From Thalassotalea euphylliae (GTDB lineage: Bacteria > Pseudomonadota > Gammaproteobacteria > Enterobacterales > Alteromonadaceae): a stretch of DNA of 64,000 nt. Positions 28,085 to 36,308 of this stretch are shown here, in pieces. Under the pieces are notes generated by a model. The model was not told where the DNA came from. It saw nothing but the letters and a program-made list of their open reading frames with translations, and did not search any database. Numbering within the stretch: the first letter of the stretch is position 1; each line of letters opens with the position of its first letter. A program made the translations under genes and the position numbers. The stretch lies in NCBI RefSeq assembly GCF_003390335.1, contig NZ_QUOU01000001.1, forward strand, positions 4,709,424-4,773,423, in the 5' to 3' direction.

Positions 28085-28412
28085 TTTCAACACTTTGTTA
28101 AGAAGGATGGCTAACGGCTTTATTGCACTAGCCTTATTGGCGGTGAGTACTTATGCCTATGCCATACCACGGATAGCGACGGAATACGGGTACAATGCCG
28201 ACGGTTTTGTGCGCGTTAAAGTCACTAATGAAACCACCCGAGAGTTGGCGTGTTACGTAGCGATAGATGGGCGCAGTATCAGGTTTGTTTTACCACCAAG
28301 AGGCGCCTCCCGGTGGTATCGAGCAACTGACAAACGCTTCACCGCGAAAAGTTTTAGCATTTGGTGTGATTACCTTGAATTTCATCCAGCTTACCAAAGG
28401 TATAAGCCTTAA
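28071..28412 (+). CDS. Small secreted protein of unknown function
   Basis: 113 residues from the ATG at 28071, or about 101 from the ATG at 28107, which begins directly at the signal peptide MANGFIALALLAVSTYAYA. The mature part is basic and aromatic with two Cys (ELACYVAI and SIWCDYLEF) that could form a disulfide, and looks like a small beta-sandwich (GFVRVKVTNETTRELACYVA is the pattern seen in secreted domains). No family recognised. It overlaps the transporter gene by 14 bp. Confidence 0.65.
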   Translation: MSLVDFNTLLRRMANGFIALALLAVSTYAYAIPRIATEYGYNADGFVRVKVTNETTRELACYVAIDGRSIRFVLPPRGASRWYRATDKRFTAKSFSIWCDYLEFHPAYQRYKP

Positions 28413-28469
28413 CTAACAACCTTAAAGACCCGCGCCAAAAACTAAACCGGGTGACAAAGTAGTGAAGTG

Positions 28470-30101
28470 CTATTTGCGCGCCCGGTATAAAGAAACTAAA
28501 CCGTTGGTAGAGCCATCCATCGTTAGCGCTGCCTCGGCGTTAGTAAGCTTGCTTAATACCTGATTACCAAGCGCCTTGCCTAATTCAACCCCCCATTGAT
28601 CGAATGAGTTAATTTGCCAAATCACCCCTTGGACAAATACTTTTTGCTCGTACAAAGCAATTAAACTGCCGAGTGTTTTGGGATCTAAGCGGTCGAACAA
28701 CAAGGTATTGCTAGGCTTGTTACCTTTCATCACTTTATGACTAGAAAGGTTTTTAATTTCTTCGGTGCTACATTTCGCCTTTTGCATTGCAGCAATCACC
28801 TGCGCTTCACTTTGTCCTTCCATTAACGCTTGGCTCTGGCCAAAACAGTTGGCCGCCAGCATATCATGATGATTGGCCACTTCATTGGCAGGGTGAAGCG
28901 GCATCATAAAGTCGACCGGAATATGGGTTTTACTCTGGTGAATTAACTGGTGGAATGAATGCTGACCATTGGTACCTTCGCTTCCCCAAATAATTGGGCC
29001 AGTATCATAATCAGCTTCTTCGTTGCCCAAAGTCACTGACTTACCATTACTTTCCATATCAAGCTGCTGAATATACGCTGGTAAACCTCGTAAGTAGTGG
29101 TAGTAAGGCAGTAACACTTGAGATTGCGCACCGTGGAAATTGCGATACCAAATCCCCAGTAAGGCCATAATTACTGGCATATTGTGCGCCAGCGGTGCTT
29201 GCTGAAAGTGTTGATCTAACTCGTATGCGCCAGTTAAAAACGCGTGGTAATTGTCATAACCAATCGCTAACGCCAGTGGCAGACCTATTGCTGACCACAC
29301 TGAGTAACGGCCACCAACCCAATCCCACATTGGGAAAATATTGTCAGGATTAATGCCAAACTCTTGTGCCGCTGTGATGTTAGTCGACACACAGGCAAAG
29401 TTATATTCCACGTCGGCTTGCGTCGCCGTTTGTAAGAACCACTCCTTGGCCGATTGGGTGTTGCGCAGTGTTTCTTGCGTGGTTAGGGTTTTTGACGAGG
29501 TAATAATAAGCGTTGTTTCTGGGTTTAGCCCCGTTAAAACATCCTGCAAATGGCAACCATCAACATTAGCAACAAAATGCACATTGATGTGCTTTTGGCG
29601 ATAAGGTTTTAGCGCTTCCGACATAATTTTAGGGCCGAGGAAGGAGCCGCCGATACCGATACTGATAACGTCAGTAAAGGCTTTGCCGCTATACCCTTTT
29701 TTCTCACCGGTTGACACTGCCTCAACAAAACGCTTCATTTGCGCACGTGTTTGCTCAATTTCTGGCATGACGTCTTTGCCATCGACATACACTGGCTGGC
29801 CTGAGAAATTACGCAGTGCCGTATGCAACACAGCGCGATGTTCAGTCACATTAATTTCACTGCCAGCAAACATGCGTTCACGTTGTTGCTCGACCTGTGC
29901 TGCCTCGGCTAAGGCAACCAATAACGCTACTGACTTTTCCGTGATATGGTTTTTGGAAAAATCTAAGGTTAACCCTGCGGCCGTCATCGAATATTTGCTA
30001 AAACGCTCACTGTCTTGCGCAAACAGTGACTTCATGTGAATGGCTTCGATCTCTTGATAATGCTGTTGAAGGTTTTTCCATTCAGCAGAGGAAGTGAGCA
30101 T
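28470..30101 (-). CDS. pgi: Glucose-6-phosphate isomerase
   Basis: 543-residue glycolytic enzyme interconverting glucose-6-phosphate and fructose-6-phosphate. Recognisable stretches: IGIGGSFLGPKIMSEAL, the signature GGRYSVWSAIGLPLAL, NEEADYDTGPIIWGSEGTNG with the catalytic Glu, HQSKTHIPVDF, and the C-terminal SFDQWGVELGKALGNQ with the active-site Lys. The product supplies fructose-6-phosphate, the substrate of GlmS encoded about 5 kb away. Single-gene unit. Confidence 0.97.
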   Translation of the reverse strand: MLTSSAEWKNLQQHYQEIEAIHMKSLFAQDSERFSKYSMTAAGLTLDFSKNHITEKSVALLVALAEAAQVEQQRERMFAGSEINVTEHRAVLHTALRNFSGQPVYVDGKDVMPEIEQTRAQMKRFVEAVSTGEKKGYSGKAFTDVISIGIGGSFLGPKIMSEALKPYRQKHINVHFVANVDGCHLQDVLTGLNPETTLIITSSKTLTTQETLRNTQSAKEWFLQTATQADVEYNFACVSTNITAAQEFGINPDNIFPMWDWVGGRYSVWSAIGLPLALAIGYDNYHAFLTGAYELDQHFQQAPLAHNMPVIMALLGIWYRNFHGAQSQVLLPYYHYLRGLPAYIQQLDMESNGKSVTLGNEEADYDTGPIIWGSEGTNGQHSFHQLIHQSKTHIPVDFMMPLHPANEVANHHDMLAANCFGQSQALMEGQSEAQVIAAMQKAKCSTEEIKNLSSHKVMKGNKPSNTLLFDRLDPKTLGSLIALYEQKVFVQGVIWQINSFDQWGVELGKALGNQVLSKLTNAEAALTMDGSTNGLVSLYRARK

Positions 30102-30344
30102 ATGATATTTCCTATTAATTATTCTTAAATTTGCGCCTGTTGTTGCTTAATTTTACGTAAAGTTAACGCAAAGGTTAATCTTTTATCTGTTCACACATCA
30201 CAGAAACCAACACACTAACTAGGCATAAGGTATCGACTGTTGTTGACAGGGAGATGAAAATATTAGCGAATTACAACCCGTGGAGCGATAGCTAAAAGGT
30301 TCCAGAATCGCTTTACGTTTAGTGCAAGACACCAACTAGCGCCC

Positions 30345-31172
30345 TTATTTTACCTTGGCTATCTCGCCAATAAATGCAGTTAAAGGCGAAGTTTCAACGG
30401 CATTAGCTAGCGCCTCATTCATCACATGACCAGGCGCATTTTCTGGTGGGAAAGTGCAATACAACAAACCAATATATTTCATGTGTAAATAATCGAAGGT
30501 CAGGCGAAATATTTGTTCGAAACATGTCGGCGCTTCACTGGCAACCCCCGTTGCGATAACGCCTATATACCCATGCTAATTCAAAGTGCTTGTTTCAGTT
30601 GGAATTAAAAGCGGTTTAGGCAAGACATTGATTACAGAGAATGGTCGTTCCCTTGTCAAAATCAATAACGCAGCATAAATCGCTTTTAAACCAACCCACT
30701 TTATTTAAGGTAGAAAGGGCGCTTCACAGGAACTCACTCTCTGCGTTGCAGCTTATTGAAAGGGAGTAACCATTCCGGCAAGCTGCGCCTTGATATTGAG
30801 TCCCTGTGACAGCGCTGAAATCAAGCATCTTGAAGTAGCATGGGTATATTCACCTTTAAGTTGCCTTCCCAGCGTTTTGTTGATTTCGAGTAAATCCGTT
30901 AAGCGATCCATAAAAGCTTTCATTTGTGCACTTGGTGCATACCAATAGATAGGCGTTGCTAAAACGATGATCTCGTGTGCAGCTATCACTTCGCTAATTA
31001 ATGCGGGGAAGTCATCATCTTGATTAGCAAAATGATAGTCGTAAGGTAACACCTGATAATCGCTCAATGAGTAGACCGATACGGGATTATTCGTGCTAGC
31101 AACAAAGTGATTGATCAATTGTGCTGTGTTGCCAGTTGGTCGACTCGTTCCCAATACGATTGCGATGCGCAT
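30345..31172 (-). pseudogene. NAD(P)H/FMN reductase-like flavodoxin-fold gene split by a MITE
   Basis: The 5' part (31172 to about 30849) encodes a flavodoxin-fold N-terminus: MRIAIVLGTSRPTGNTAQLI with the phosphate-binding loop, then the flavin-contacting LATPIYWYAPSAQMKAFMDR. After LKGEY the frame runs into inserted DNA, reads about 30 foreign residues and stops at 30753. On the other side of the insertion the frame resumes as IGVIATGVASEAPTCFEQIF and continues in phase to a TAA at 30345. Deleting the 283-bp insert with one copy of the TATA duplication gives an uninterrupted protein of about 182 residues, a usual length for this family. The truncated product lacks the last strands of the fold and is probably inactive. 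Confidence 0.85.
30566..30848. mobile_element. MITE-like element with long terminal inverted repeats
   Basis: 283 bp. The left end on the plus strand and the right end on the minus strand both read TATACCCATGCTA, followed by nearly identical TTCAA..TGCTTG and TTTCAG, giving an inverted repeat of about 33 bp. The flanks show a TA or TATA target duplication. The interior has no reading frame that could encode a transposase, so it must be mobilised in trans. It interrupts the flavin reductase-like gene. Confidence 0.85.
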
Positions 31173-31343
31173 ATCACTTCCTCAATTTCAATATTAAACT
31201 TAATAGAATCATCAGCGTAAAACCTCAACCAAGGTTGAGATCAAGACACTATTAACCGTTCGTTAACCTAATGAACTTGATCAAAAGACAATTAAACGCC
31301 GTATGTTCAGAGCTAGCGGTATAGAAGCTCATTGGGTGAACTT

Positions 31344-31664
31344 ATGAAATTGTTATACAAAGATTTACGATCAAAACGCATTGATAAACTCATCATTAAC
31401 TCGCTTGAACAAGCGCTCTACCAAGCCCTCGTGGTTATTGATGATACCGAGCACATGGTATGGCTATCAGCGGACAAAACGCTCACCACCAGAAACCTCA
31501 CCAAAATGCGTGAGCACTTTGAAAAACTAGAGATAAAAGAAATCGTACTCAGGCATGAAAGCGCTTATGATGAAATGGTTGGGCAGCCGACCAAGCAAGG
31601 CAACAATCGCCTTGAGGTACCGCTCAGACAAAATCCGTATGCCGTGCTAAAACACTTACATTAA
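31344..31664 (+). CDS. Small DUF6482-like protein
   Basis: About 106 residues from the ATG at 31344, which has a GGGTGA sequence about 10 nt upstream; an in-frame TTG at 31332 would add four residues. Small, charged, no signal peptide. The central RHESAYDEMVG stretch resembles the conserved region I associate with DUF6482 proteins of gammaproteobacteria. Function unknown. It is followed 6 bp later by the HAD phosphatase gene, so the two likely form an operon. Confidence 0.65.
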   Translation: MKLLYKDLRSKRIDKLIINSLEQALYQALVVIDDTEHMVWLSADKTLTTRNLTKMREHFEKLEIKEIVLRHESAYDEMVGQPTKQGNNRLEVPLRQNPYAVLKHLH

Positions 31665-31670
31665 AGAGGT

Positions 31671-32516
31671 GTGAATATTTTGAGTGCCACTAACCCATTA
31701 GTCGTTTTTGATCTTGACCAAACCTTACTAAACAAACAATCGCAACTCTCAGCCTACACGCTAGCCACACTGCGAGCACTCGACAAAAGCGGTATTCGAT
31801 ACACGATCGCTACCGGGCGCAGTCATTTATCGGCGGCTCCCGTGCTCAAAGCCCATCAGTTCCCACTACCACACATCTATACCAATGGGGTACTCACTTG
31901 GTGTCCCAACGAAAAACGCTTTAGTTTTAATCATTGCCTAAATGTTGAAGAAGGCTTAGCGGCGGTTGAAACAATGTCTTCACCACAATCAACCCCCTTT
32001 GTCAGCGCACTGGATGAGCAGGCACAACGATACATTTTTCACGGCACCATGAAAAACAAAGCGGAAAAAAACCTGTTGCAGCGCTTGAGTAAAGCGGAAA
32101 AGGTTAGCCTACTACCAATGGCAGCATGCCGTGGTAATTTACACGTTACCAATATCAGTATGCTTGGCCCAAGTGTCGAAATTCATGAGGTAAATCAGAA
32201 GATAAAAAACGAAGCAGACTTAATTGCTTATTCCGGCAAAGCATTAACCGAGGAATACCGCTGGATAGACGTGCACCATTCTGCTGCCAACAAAGGCGCT
32301 GCGGTACTCAATTTGAAACATCAATTGGGCGCAGACAGTGTGATTTGCTTTGGCGATGGCGATAACGATACCAGCATGTTCGACATTGCTGACGAATGCT
32401 ATGCCCCCGAAAATGCCGTACCAAAAATCAAAGCCGTTTCCACAGCGGTAATTGGTCATCACGACGATGATGGCGTTGCTCAGTTTTTACGTGAACGATT
32501 TGAACTTACTGTTTAA
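31671..32516 (+). CDS. HAD superfamily Cof-type phosphatase
   Basis: About 281 residues. HAD motif I is VFDLDQTLLNKQSQ with the nucleophile Asp and acid/base Asp, motif II lies at TIATGRSH, motif III at the Lys in AANKGAAVLNL, and motif IV is VICFGDGDNDTSMFD. The cap is of the Cof/C2B type, as in YidA and YbiV sugar-phosphate phosphatases. Substrate unknown. The start is unsure: GTG at 31671, or the TTG at 31680, which is better spaced (about 10 nt) from an AGAGG ribosome-binding sequence and gives LSATNPLVVFDLDQT. Confidence 0.9.
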   Translation: MNILSATNPLVVFDLDQTLLNKQSQLSAYTLATLRALDKSGIRYTIATGRSHLSAAPVLKAHQFPLPHIYTNGVLTWCPNEKRFSFNHCLNVEEGLAAVETMSSPQSTPFVSALDEQAQRYIFHGTMKNKAEKNLLQRLSKAEKVSLLPMAACRGNLHVTNISMLGPSVEIHEVNQKIKNEADLIAYSGKALTEEYRWIDVHHSAANKGAAVLNLKHQLGADSVICFGDGDNDTSMFDIADECYAPENAVPKIKAVSTAVIGHHDDDGVAQFLRERFELTV

Positions 32517-32530
32517 GCCGCCCAAATAGC

Positions 32531-32561
32531 AAAAAGCGACGAGCGTAAAGGCTCATCGCTG
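32531..32561 (+). terminator. Hairpin downstream of the HAD phosphatase gene
   Basis: Stem AGCGACGAGC / GCTCATCGCT with one mismatch and a 6-base loop, 15 bp past the stop codon. The T-run after it is weak (GTTATT). The A-run before it suggests it may also end transcripts coming from glmS; before the Tn7-like insertion this hairpin would have been close to glmS. Confidence 0.6.
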
Positions 32562-32601
32562 TTATTCACATTCAATCGTATTAGGGGCTGCGTAAAAAAG
32601 C

Positions 32602-32746
32602 TGTCACCCCGTAATATAGTTTCATACTGAGCGCTGCTGTAGGCCCTGTGTTTTGGTTTGGAAGTTTGAGGCTGAGAAAATAGAGTTTCATAATGGATTT
32701 AGAAAGTGGTTTAAATTTGTGCTCATAACAAGTAATAAAGTTTCAT
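32602..32746 (+). repeat. Left end of the Tn7-like element: three dispersed TnsB-type sites
   Basis: The 13-base consensus AATAnAGTTTCAT occurs at 32613-32625 (AATATAGTTTCAT), 32679-32691 (AATAGAGTTTCAT) and 32734-32746 (AATAAAGTTTCAT), all on the plus strand and spaced 66 and 55 bp apart. This is the spread seen in the Tn7 left end. The outermost copy is 8 bases inside the terminal TGT. Confidence 0.88.
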
Positions 32747-32801
32747 TTTCATTGTCGCCCACCGACGCTCTGTGCACCAATACTTAGCTGTAAGTGCATA
32801 C

Positions 32802-33020
32802 TCACATTAACCTTTGAAGTAATTCAAACTCATCTTCACCAAACTGATATTTATCTAGAGCCTCTCTGTAATGTACTTTAAAAGTGGCTTGTGCATCACC
32901 ACGCTCAAGAAACTTTAACGCTTGCTGTGCTAATATCCAGTTTCTGGTTTCCCGACCGTATGACAGAACAAAATGACCTGGATGAATTCCACTTGAGCGG
33001 TTCAACTTTTGAGCTTGTAA
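32802..33020 (-). pseudogene. 3' remnant of an unknown cargo gene
   Basis: An open frame on the minus strand encodes a C-terminus-like sequence (SGIHPGHFVLSYGRETRNW, then ILAQQALKFLERGDAQATFK, ending DEFELLQRLM). It has only a poor TTG start at 33005 and no ribosome-binding site. The right boundary given is approximate, because the frame stays open somewhat beyond it into the junction with the oppositely oriented remnant. No family recognised. Its outward direction suggests that an internal deletion removed the 5' part and the middle of a larger element. Confidence 0.45.
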
Positions 33021-33339
33021 TATTGACCTTGATGTTGTTGCTGAAAAAGACGCACAACCTTATGAACTGTTAGCTCATGACGTAAAGTGGAACACGATGC
33101 TTCCACTCTTATTAGAACTGCACCCAAACTTAAATGATGATTTAAAAGCGTCTGTGAGACGTGACTATGGAATGGCAGACAATCAAGATGAAGTTCTTCT
33201 GACTGAGAGAGGAGCATTAATCTGGCTGCTATGCTGTCAGTGGCTCATCGACAAAACCGACAAAGAATCAAGCAAGGATAAAAACAGGCATTACAATTTT
33301 CAACTCAAGAATAGACAAATGCTACTCGACTACCTTTGA
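33017..33339 (+). pseudogene. 3' remnant of a second unknown cargo gene
   Basis: The frame is open from just after a TGA at about 33011 to the stop at 33337-33339. It reads IDLDVVAEKDAQPYELLAHD, then WNTMLPLLLELHPNLNDDLK and ERGALIWLLCCQWLID, ending RQMLLDYL. The first ATG (33097) is well inside this plausible coding sequence and lacks a ribosome-binding site, so the true 5' end is probably missing. A good terminator follows. An 80-residue protein from 33097 remains possible. No family recognised. Confidence 0.5.
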
Positions 33340-33350
33340 GAAGAAGTTAA

Positions 33351-33375
33351 GAAGCCGACACACGTCGGCTTTTTG
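33351..33375 (+). terminator. Intrinsic terminator inside the Tn7-like element
   Basis: Stem AAGCCGAC / GTCGGCTT with loop ACAC, followed by TTT, 11 bp after the rightward remnant's stop codon. It shows that this remnant once was, or still is, a transcribed gene. Confidence 0.8.
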
Positions 33376-33388
33376 ATCTTGTTAGAGT

Positions 33389-33452
33389 ATGAAACTATAT
33401 TACTTAAGATGATACTTTAATACTTGGGATGAAACTATATTCCTAAGTTACA
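33389..33452 (-). repeat. Right end of the Tn7-like element: three tandem TnsB-type sites
   Basis: On the minus strand the consensus occurs at 33429-33441 (AATATAGTTTCAT), 33409-33421 (ATTAAAGTATCAT) and 33389-33401 (AATATAGTTTCAT), with an exact 20-bp period. Closely packed sites of this kind characterise the Tn7 right end, which also faces glmS. The terminal TGT is at 33450-33452. Confidence 0.88.
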
Positions 33453-33476
33453 AAAGCCCCTGTAGCACTGACTAGA

Positions 33477-35309
33477 TTATTCCACCGTCACTGATTTAGC
33501 CAAGTTACGCGGTTGGTCAACATCTGTACCTTTAATAATCGCCACATAGTAAGAAAGCAACTGTAGCGGCAAAGTGTAAACGATTGGTGCGATTAAGTCG
33601 TCACAATGCGGTACGTTAATCACTTTCATCGTATCATCGCTGTCAAACTTAGCGGCGCTGTCGGCAAACACATACATTAGGCCACCACGCGCGCGCACCT
33701 CTTCAACATTGGATTTTAACTTCTCAATTAAATCATTCTTAGGTGCGACCACAATTACCGGCATTTCTGCATCAATGAGCGCTAATGGGCCATGTTTTAA
33801 CTCACCGGCGGCATAAGCTTCGGCGTGAATATAAGAAATTTCTTTTAACTTTAATGCGCCTTCCATCGCGATAGGGTACTGATCGCCACGGCCAAGGAAC
33901 AATGAGTGATTTTTATCGGCAAAATCTTCCGCTAAGTCTTCAATTTCATCGGCTAAGGCAAAGGTTTCTTCAATCTTAGTCGGCAAGGTAGTCAAAGCTT
34001 GTGCCATGGCTTGCTGATCGGCTTCACTCATGCCGTGATGTTTGCCCAGTGCGAGTGTCATCATCATTAAGCCAACCAGTTGGGTGGTAAACGCTTTCGT
34101 TGAGGCGACGCCAATTTCTGCGCCCGCTTTGGTCATAAACGCCAGATCAGACTCACGTACCAAACTTGACCCCTGCACATTACAAATCGTCAAGCTCGCG
34201 CGATAACCTAGCTCCTTCGCTAAACGAAGTGCCGCCAGCGTATCAGCGGTCTCACCCGACTGCGAAATAGTCACTAACAAGGCATTTTTCGGCACATGCG
34301 ATTTGCGGTAGCGGAATTCACTGGCAATCTCGACGTTACACGACACGCCCGCATGCGCTTCTAGCCAATAACGCGCCACCATGCCAGAGTGATAACTGGT
34401 GCCACAGGCAATAATTTGCACGTGTTCAATATCGCGGAAGATTTCATCTGCGCCAGCGCCAAAGGTGTCGATATTAAGCTGCCCACCCAATAAACGACCT
34501 TCCAGTGAGTTGCGAATGGCGGTTGGCTGTTCGTAAATTTCTTTGAGCATGTAGTGGCGGTATTCGCCTTTGTCGCCAGCGTCATGGCTAACTTCGGATT
34601 CTTTGGCTTCGCGAATGACGGGCTTGCCATCAAGATCGAAAACATTCACTTCAAAACGTGTCACTTCCGCAACATCGCCTTCTTCAAGGAAGGCAAATTT
34701 GCGTGTTACTGGCAGTAAGGCCATCATGTCAGAAGCAATAAAGTTCTCACCTAAGCCATAACCAATCACCAATGGACTGCCTGAGCGAGCCACCACAACG
34801 CGCTCTACATCGCGGGTATCCAAAATTACTGTGCCATAAGCGCCGTCCAGCTGCTTAACTGCGGTTTGCACTGCTGAAAGTAAGCTACTGGCAGATTTGA
34901 GTTCATGGTGTACTAAGTGGGCGATAACCTCAGTGTCCGTTTCAGTGACAAACTCGTAGCCTTTTGCTTGTAATTCGGTGCGCAGTTCTTGATGGTTTTC
35001 AATAATACCGTTGTGCACCACGGCAATGGTGTCTGACGAGACATGCGGGTGGGCATTATTCTCACTGGGTGCGCCATGCGTTGCCCAGCGCGTATGCGCG
35101 ATACCCGTACCACCAGTTAACGGTGTTTCATTGATCGCATCCGCTAAAGCTTGTACTTTGCCTAAACGGCGAACGCGTTGCAGGTTATTATTGCCATCAA
35201 CGACCGCGACGCCTGCGGAGTCATAACCGCGATATTCAAGGCGCTTTAGACCTTCCACTAAAATTTCTGCTACATCTCGTTGTGCTACTGCACCTACAAT
35301 GCCACACAT
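33477..35309 (-). CDS. glmS: Glutamine-fructose-6-phosphate aminotransferase (isomerizing)
   Basis: 610 residues from the ATG at 35309. Cleavage of Met exposes the catalytic Cys in MCGIVGAVAQRD, so the in-frame start at 35339 (ten extra residues) is excluded. The enzyme makes glucosamine-6-phosphate from fructose-6-phosphate and glutamine, the entry to peptidoglycan and LPS sugars. Glutaminase domain (about 1-240, with GIAHTRWATHGAPSE) is followed by two SIS domains (IACGTSYHSGMVARYW, TISQSGETADTLAAL) and the C-terminal DQPRNLAKSVTVE, whose coding DNA is the recognition target of Tn7 TnsD. Preceded 11 bp upstream by a DeoR-type regulator gene. Confidence 0.97.
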   Translation of the reverse strand: MCGIVGAVAQRDVAEILVEGLKRLEYRGYDSAGVAVVDGNNNLQRVRRLGKVQALADAINETPLTGGTGIAHTRWATHGAPSENNAHPHVSSDTIAVVHNGIIENHQELRTELQAKGYEFVTETDTEVIAHLVHHELKSASSLLSAVQTAVKQLDGAYGTVILDTRDVERVVVARSGSPLVIGYGLGENFIASDMMALLPVTRKFAFLEEGDVAEVTRFEVNVFDLDGKPVIREAKESEVSHDAGDKGEYRHYMLKEIYEQPTAIRNSLEGRLLGGQLNIDTFGAGADEIFRDIEHVQIIACGTSYHSGMVARYWLEAHAGVSCNVEIASEFRYRKSHVPKNALLVTISQSGETADTLAALRLAKELGYRASLTICNVQGSSLVRESDLAFMTKAGAEIGVASTKAFTTQLVGLMMMTLALGKHHGMSEADQQAMAQALTTLPTKIEETFALADEIEDLAEDFADKNHSLFLGRGDQYPIAMEGALKLKEISYIHAEAYAAGELKHGPLALIDAEMPVIVVAPKNDLIEKLKSNVEEVRARGGLMYVFADSAAKFDSDDTMKVINVPHCDDLIAPIVYTLPLQLLSYYVAIIKGTDVDQPRNLAKSVTVE

Positions 35310-35320
35310 AGTTAATATCC

Positions 35321-36088
35321 TTACTCGTTGCTGGCGCAAATTACCTTTACGCCTTTTGCTGTTAATGCTTGTTTCATCTCAACCGACAAGCCCTTGTCAG
35401 TAATCAATGTATTGACTTGCGGCCAGTCCAATTCCAAGTTCGGAATGCGGCGGCCTATTTTTTCTGATTCCACCATAACAATCACTTCACGTGCAACCGA
35501 TGCCATGGTTTTACTTAAACCCACTAATTCGTTAAACGTGGTCGTACCGCGTTCGATATCAATGCCATCAGCACCGATAAAAAGCTGATCAAAATCGTAA
35601 GACTTCAACACTTGCTCTGCCACTTGCCCTTGGAATGATTCCGAGGTGGGATCCCAAGTGCCACCGGTCATCAATAATGTCGGCTCGTTCTCCAATTCGT
35701 TTAGCTTAGCTGCGACATTCAGTGAGTTGGTCATCACCACTAAGCCTTTTTTGTCGCTCAAATGATTGACGACTGTCGATGTTGTTCGGCCACTATCAAT
35801 CACGATGCGATAATGGTCTTTGATCAGCTGGGCAGCAGCTTTACCTATTTGTGATTTTTGCGCTGAGAGATGTGCATTGTTTGGTTCGACAATTTCTTTC
35901 GGTAGTGCAATTGCACCACCATAGCGGCGCAGCAATAAGCCACTTTTTTCTAGCGCAGCTAAATCCTTTCGAATCGTAACTTCCGAGGTTTCAAATCGTT
36001 TAGCTAACATATCAACGCTGACCTCACCGTGACTATTAAGCTCATTGATAATGATATGACGGCGTTGCTGTGTATTTCTCTTAGACAT
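35321..36088 (-). CDS. DeoR/GlpR family transcriptional regulator next to glmS
   Basis: 255 residues. N-terminal winged helix-turn-helix of the DeoR type (RRHIIINELNSHGEVSVDML, then AKRFETSEVTIRKDLAALEK and LLLRRYGGAI). The C-terminal sugar-phosphate-binding DeoRC domain has IVIDSGRTTSTVVNHL, VMTNSLNVAAKL, LMTGGTWDPTSESF and FIGADGID. The 11-bp gap to glmS implies one transcript. I infer that it controls glmS in response to an amino-sugar phosphate; the sequence does not show an operator I can identify. Similar pairs are known next to glmS in related marine genera, as far as I recall. Confidence 0.85.
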   Translation of the reverse strand: MSKRNTQQRRHIIINELNSHGEVSVDMLAKRFETSEVTIRKDLAALEKSGLLLRRYGGAIALPKEIVEPNNAHLSAQKSQIGKAAAQLIKDHYRIVIDSGRTTSTVVNHLSDKKGLVVMTNSLNVAAKLNELENEPTLLMTGGTWDPTSESFQGQVAEQVLKSYDFDQLFIGADGIDIERGTTTFNELVGLSKTMASVAREVIVMVESEKIGRRIPNLELDWPQVNTLITDKGLSVEMKQALTAKGVKVICASNE

Positions 36089-36308
36089 AAGTTTTAGACA
36101 CTAAAGTTAGCACAATGCTAAACAAAAAGTTTCGTTTCGAAAGAATTATAGTAACAAACAAAACCTTGTCAAATAAAGACAAGGTTTACATCAAAAGCAC
36201 TACCGCCACATGATCATCGCAGAGCATCGTTTTTGCTTTTTTAGTAGCTTTTAGCGCGAAGCCAAGGTAAAAGGGGGCTTGATACCTCAGCCTCGCGATT
36301 TATTTTGT

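Larger units (their letters stand above)
32602..33452. mobile_element. Non-autonomous Tn7-like element at the attTn7 site of glmS
   Basis: 851 bp bounded by 5'-TGT and ACA-3'. The two ends read TGTCACCCCGT and TGTAACTTAGG, each followed at the same distance by AATATAGTTTCAT. The element is flanked by a perfect 5-bp direct repeat AAAGC (32597-32601 and 33453-33457), as expected for Tn7-type transposition. The right end lies 24 bp from the glmS stop codon, the position used by Tn7. The glmS-proximal end carries three tandem 20-bp-spaced repeats and the other end three dispersed repeats, the asymmetric architecture of Tn7 right and left ends. No tnsABCD genes are inside, so any mobility depends on transposition proteins supplied from elsewhere. 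Confidence 0.9.

Noticed and set aside
30753..31172. A 139-residue flavodoxin-fold protein taken as an intact gene
   Set aside because: Its last 30 or so residues are encoded by the inserted MITE, and the true C-terminus is found intact on the far side.
33002..33217. 71-residue minus-strand frame inside the Tn7-like element
   Set aside because: It lies antisense to the better-supported rightward remnant and has no ribosome-binding site or family-like sequence.
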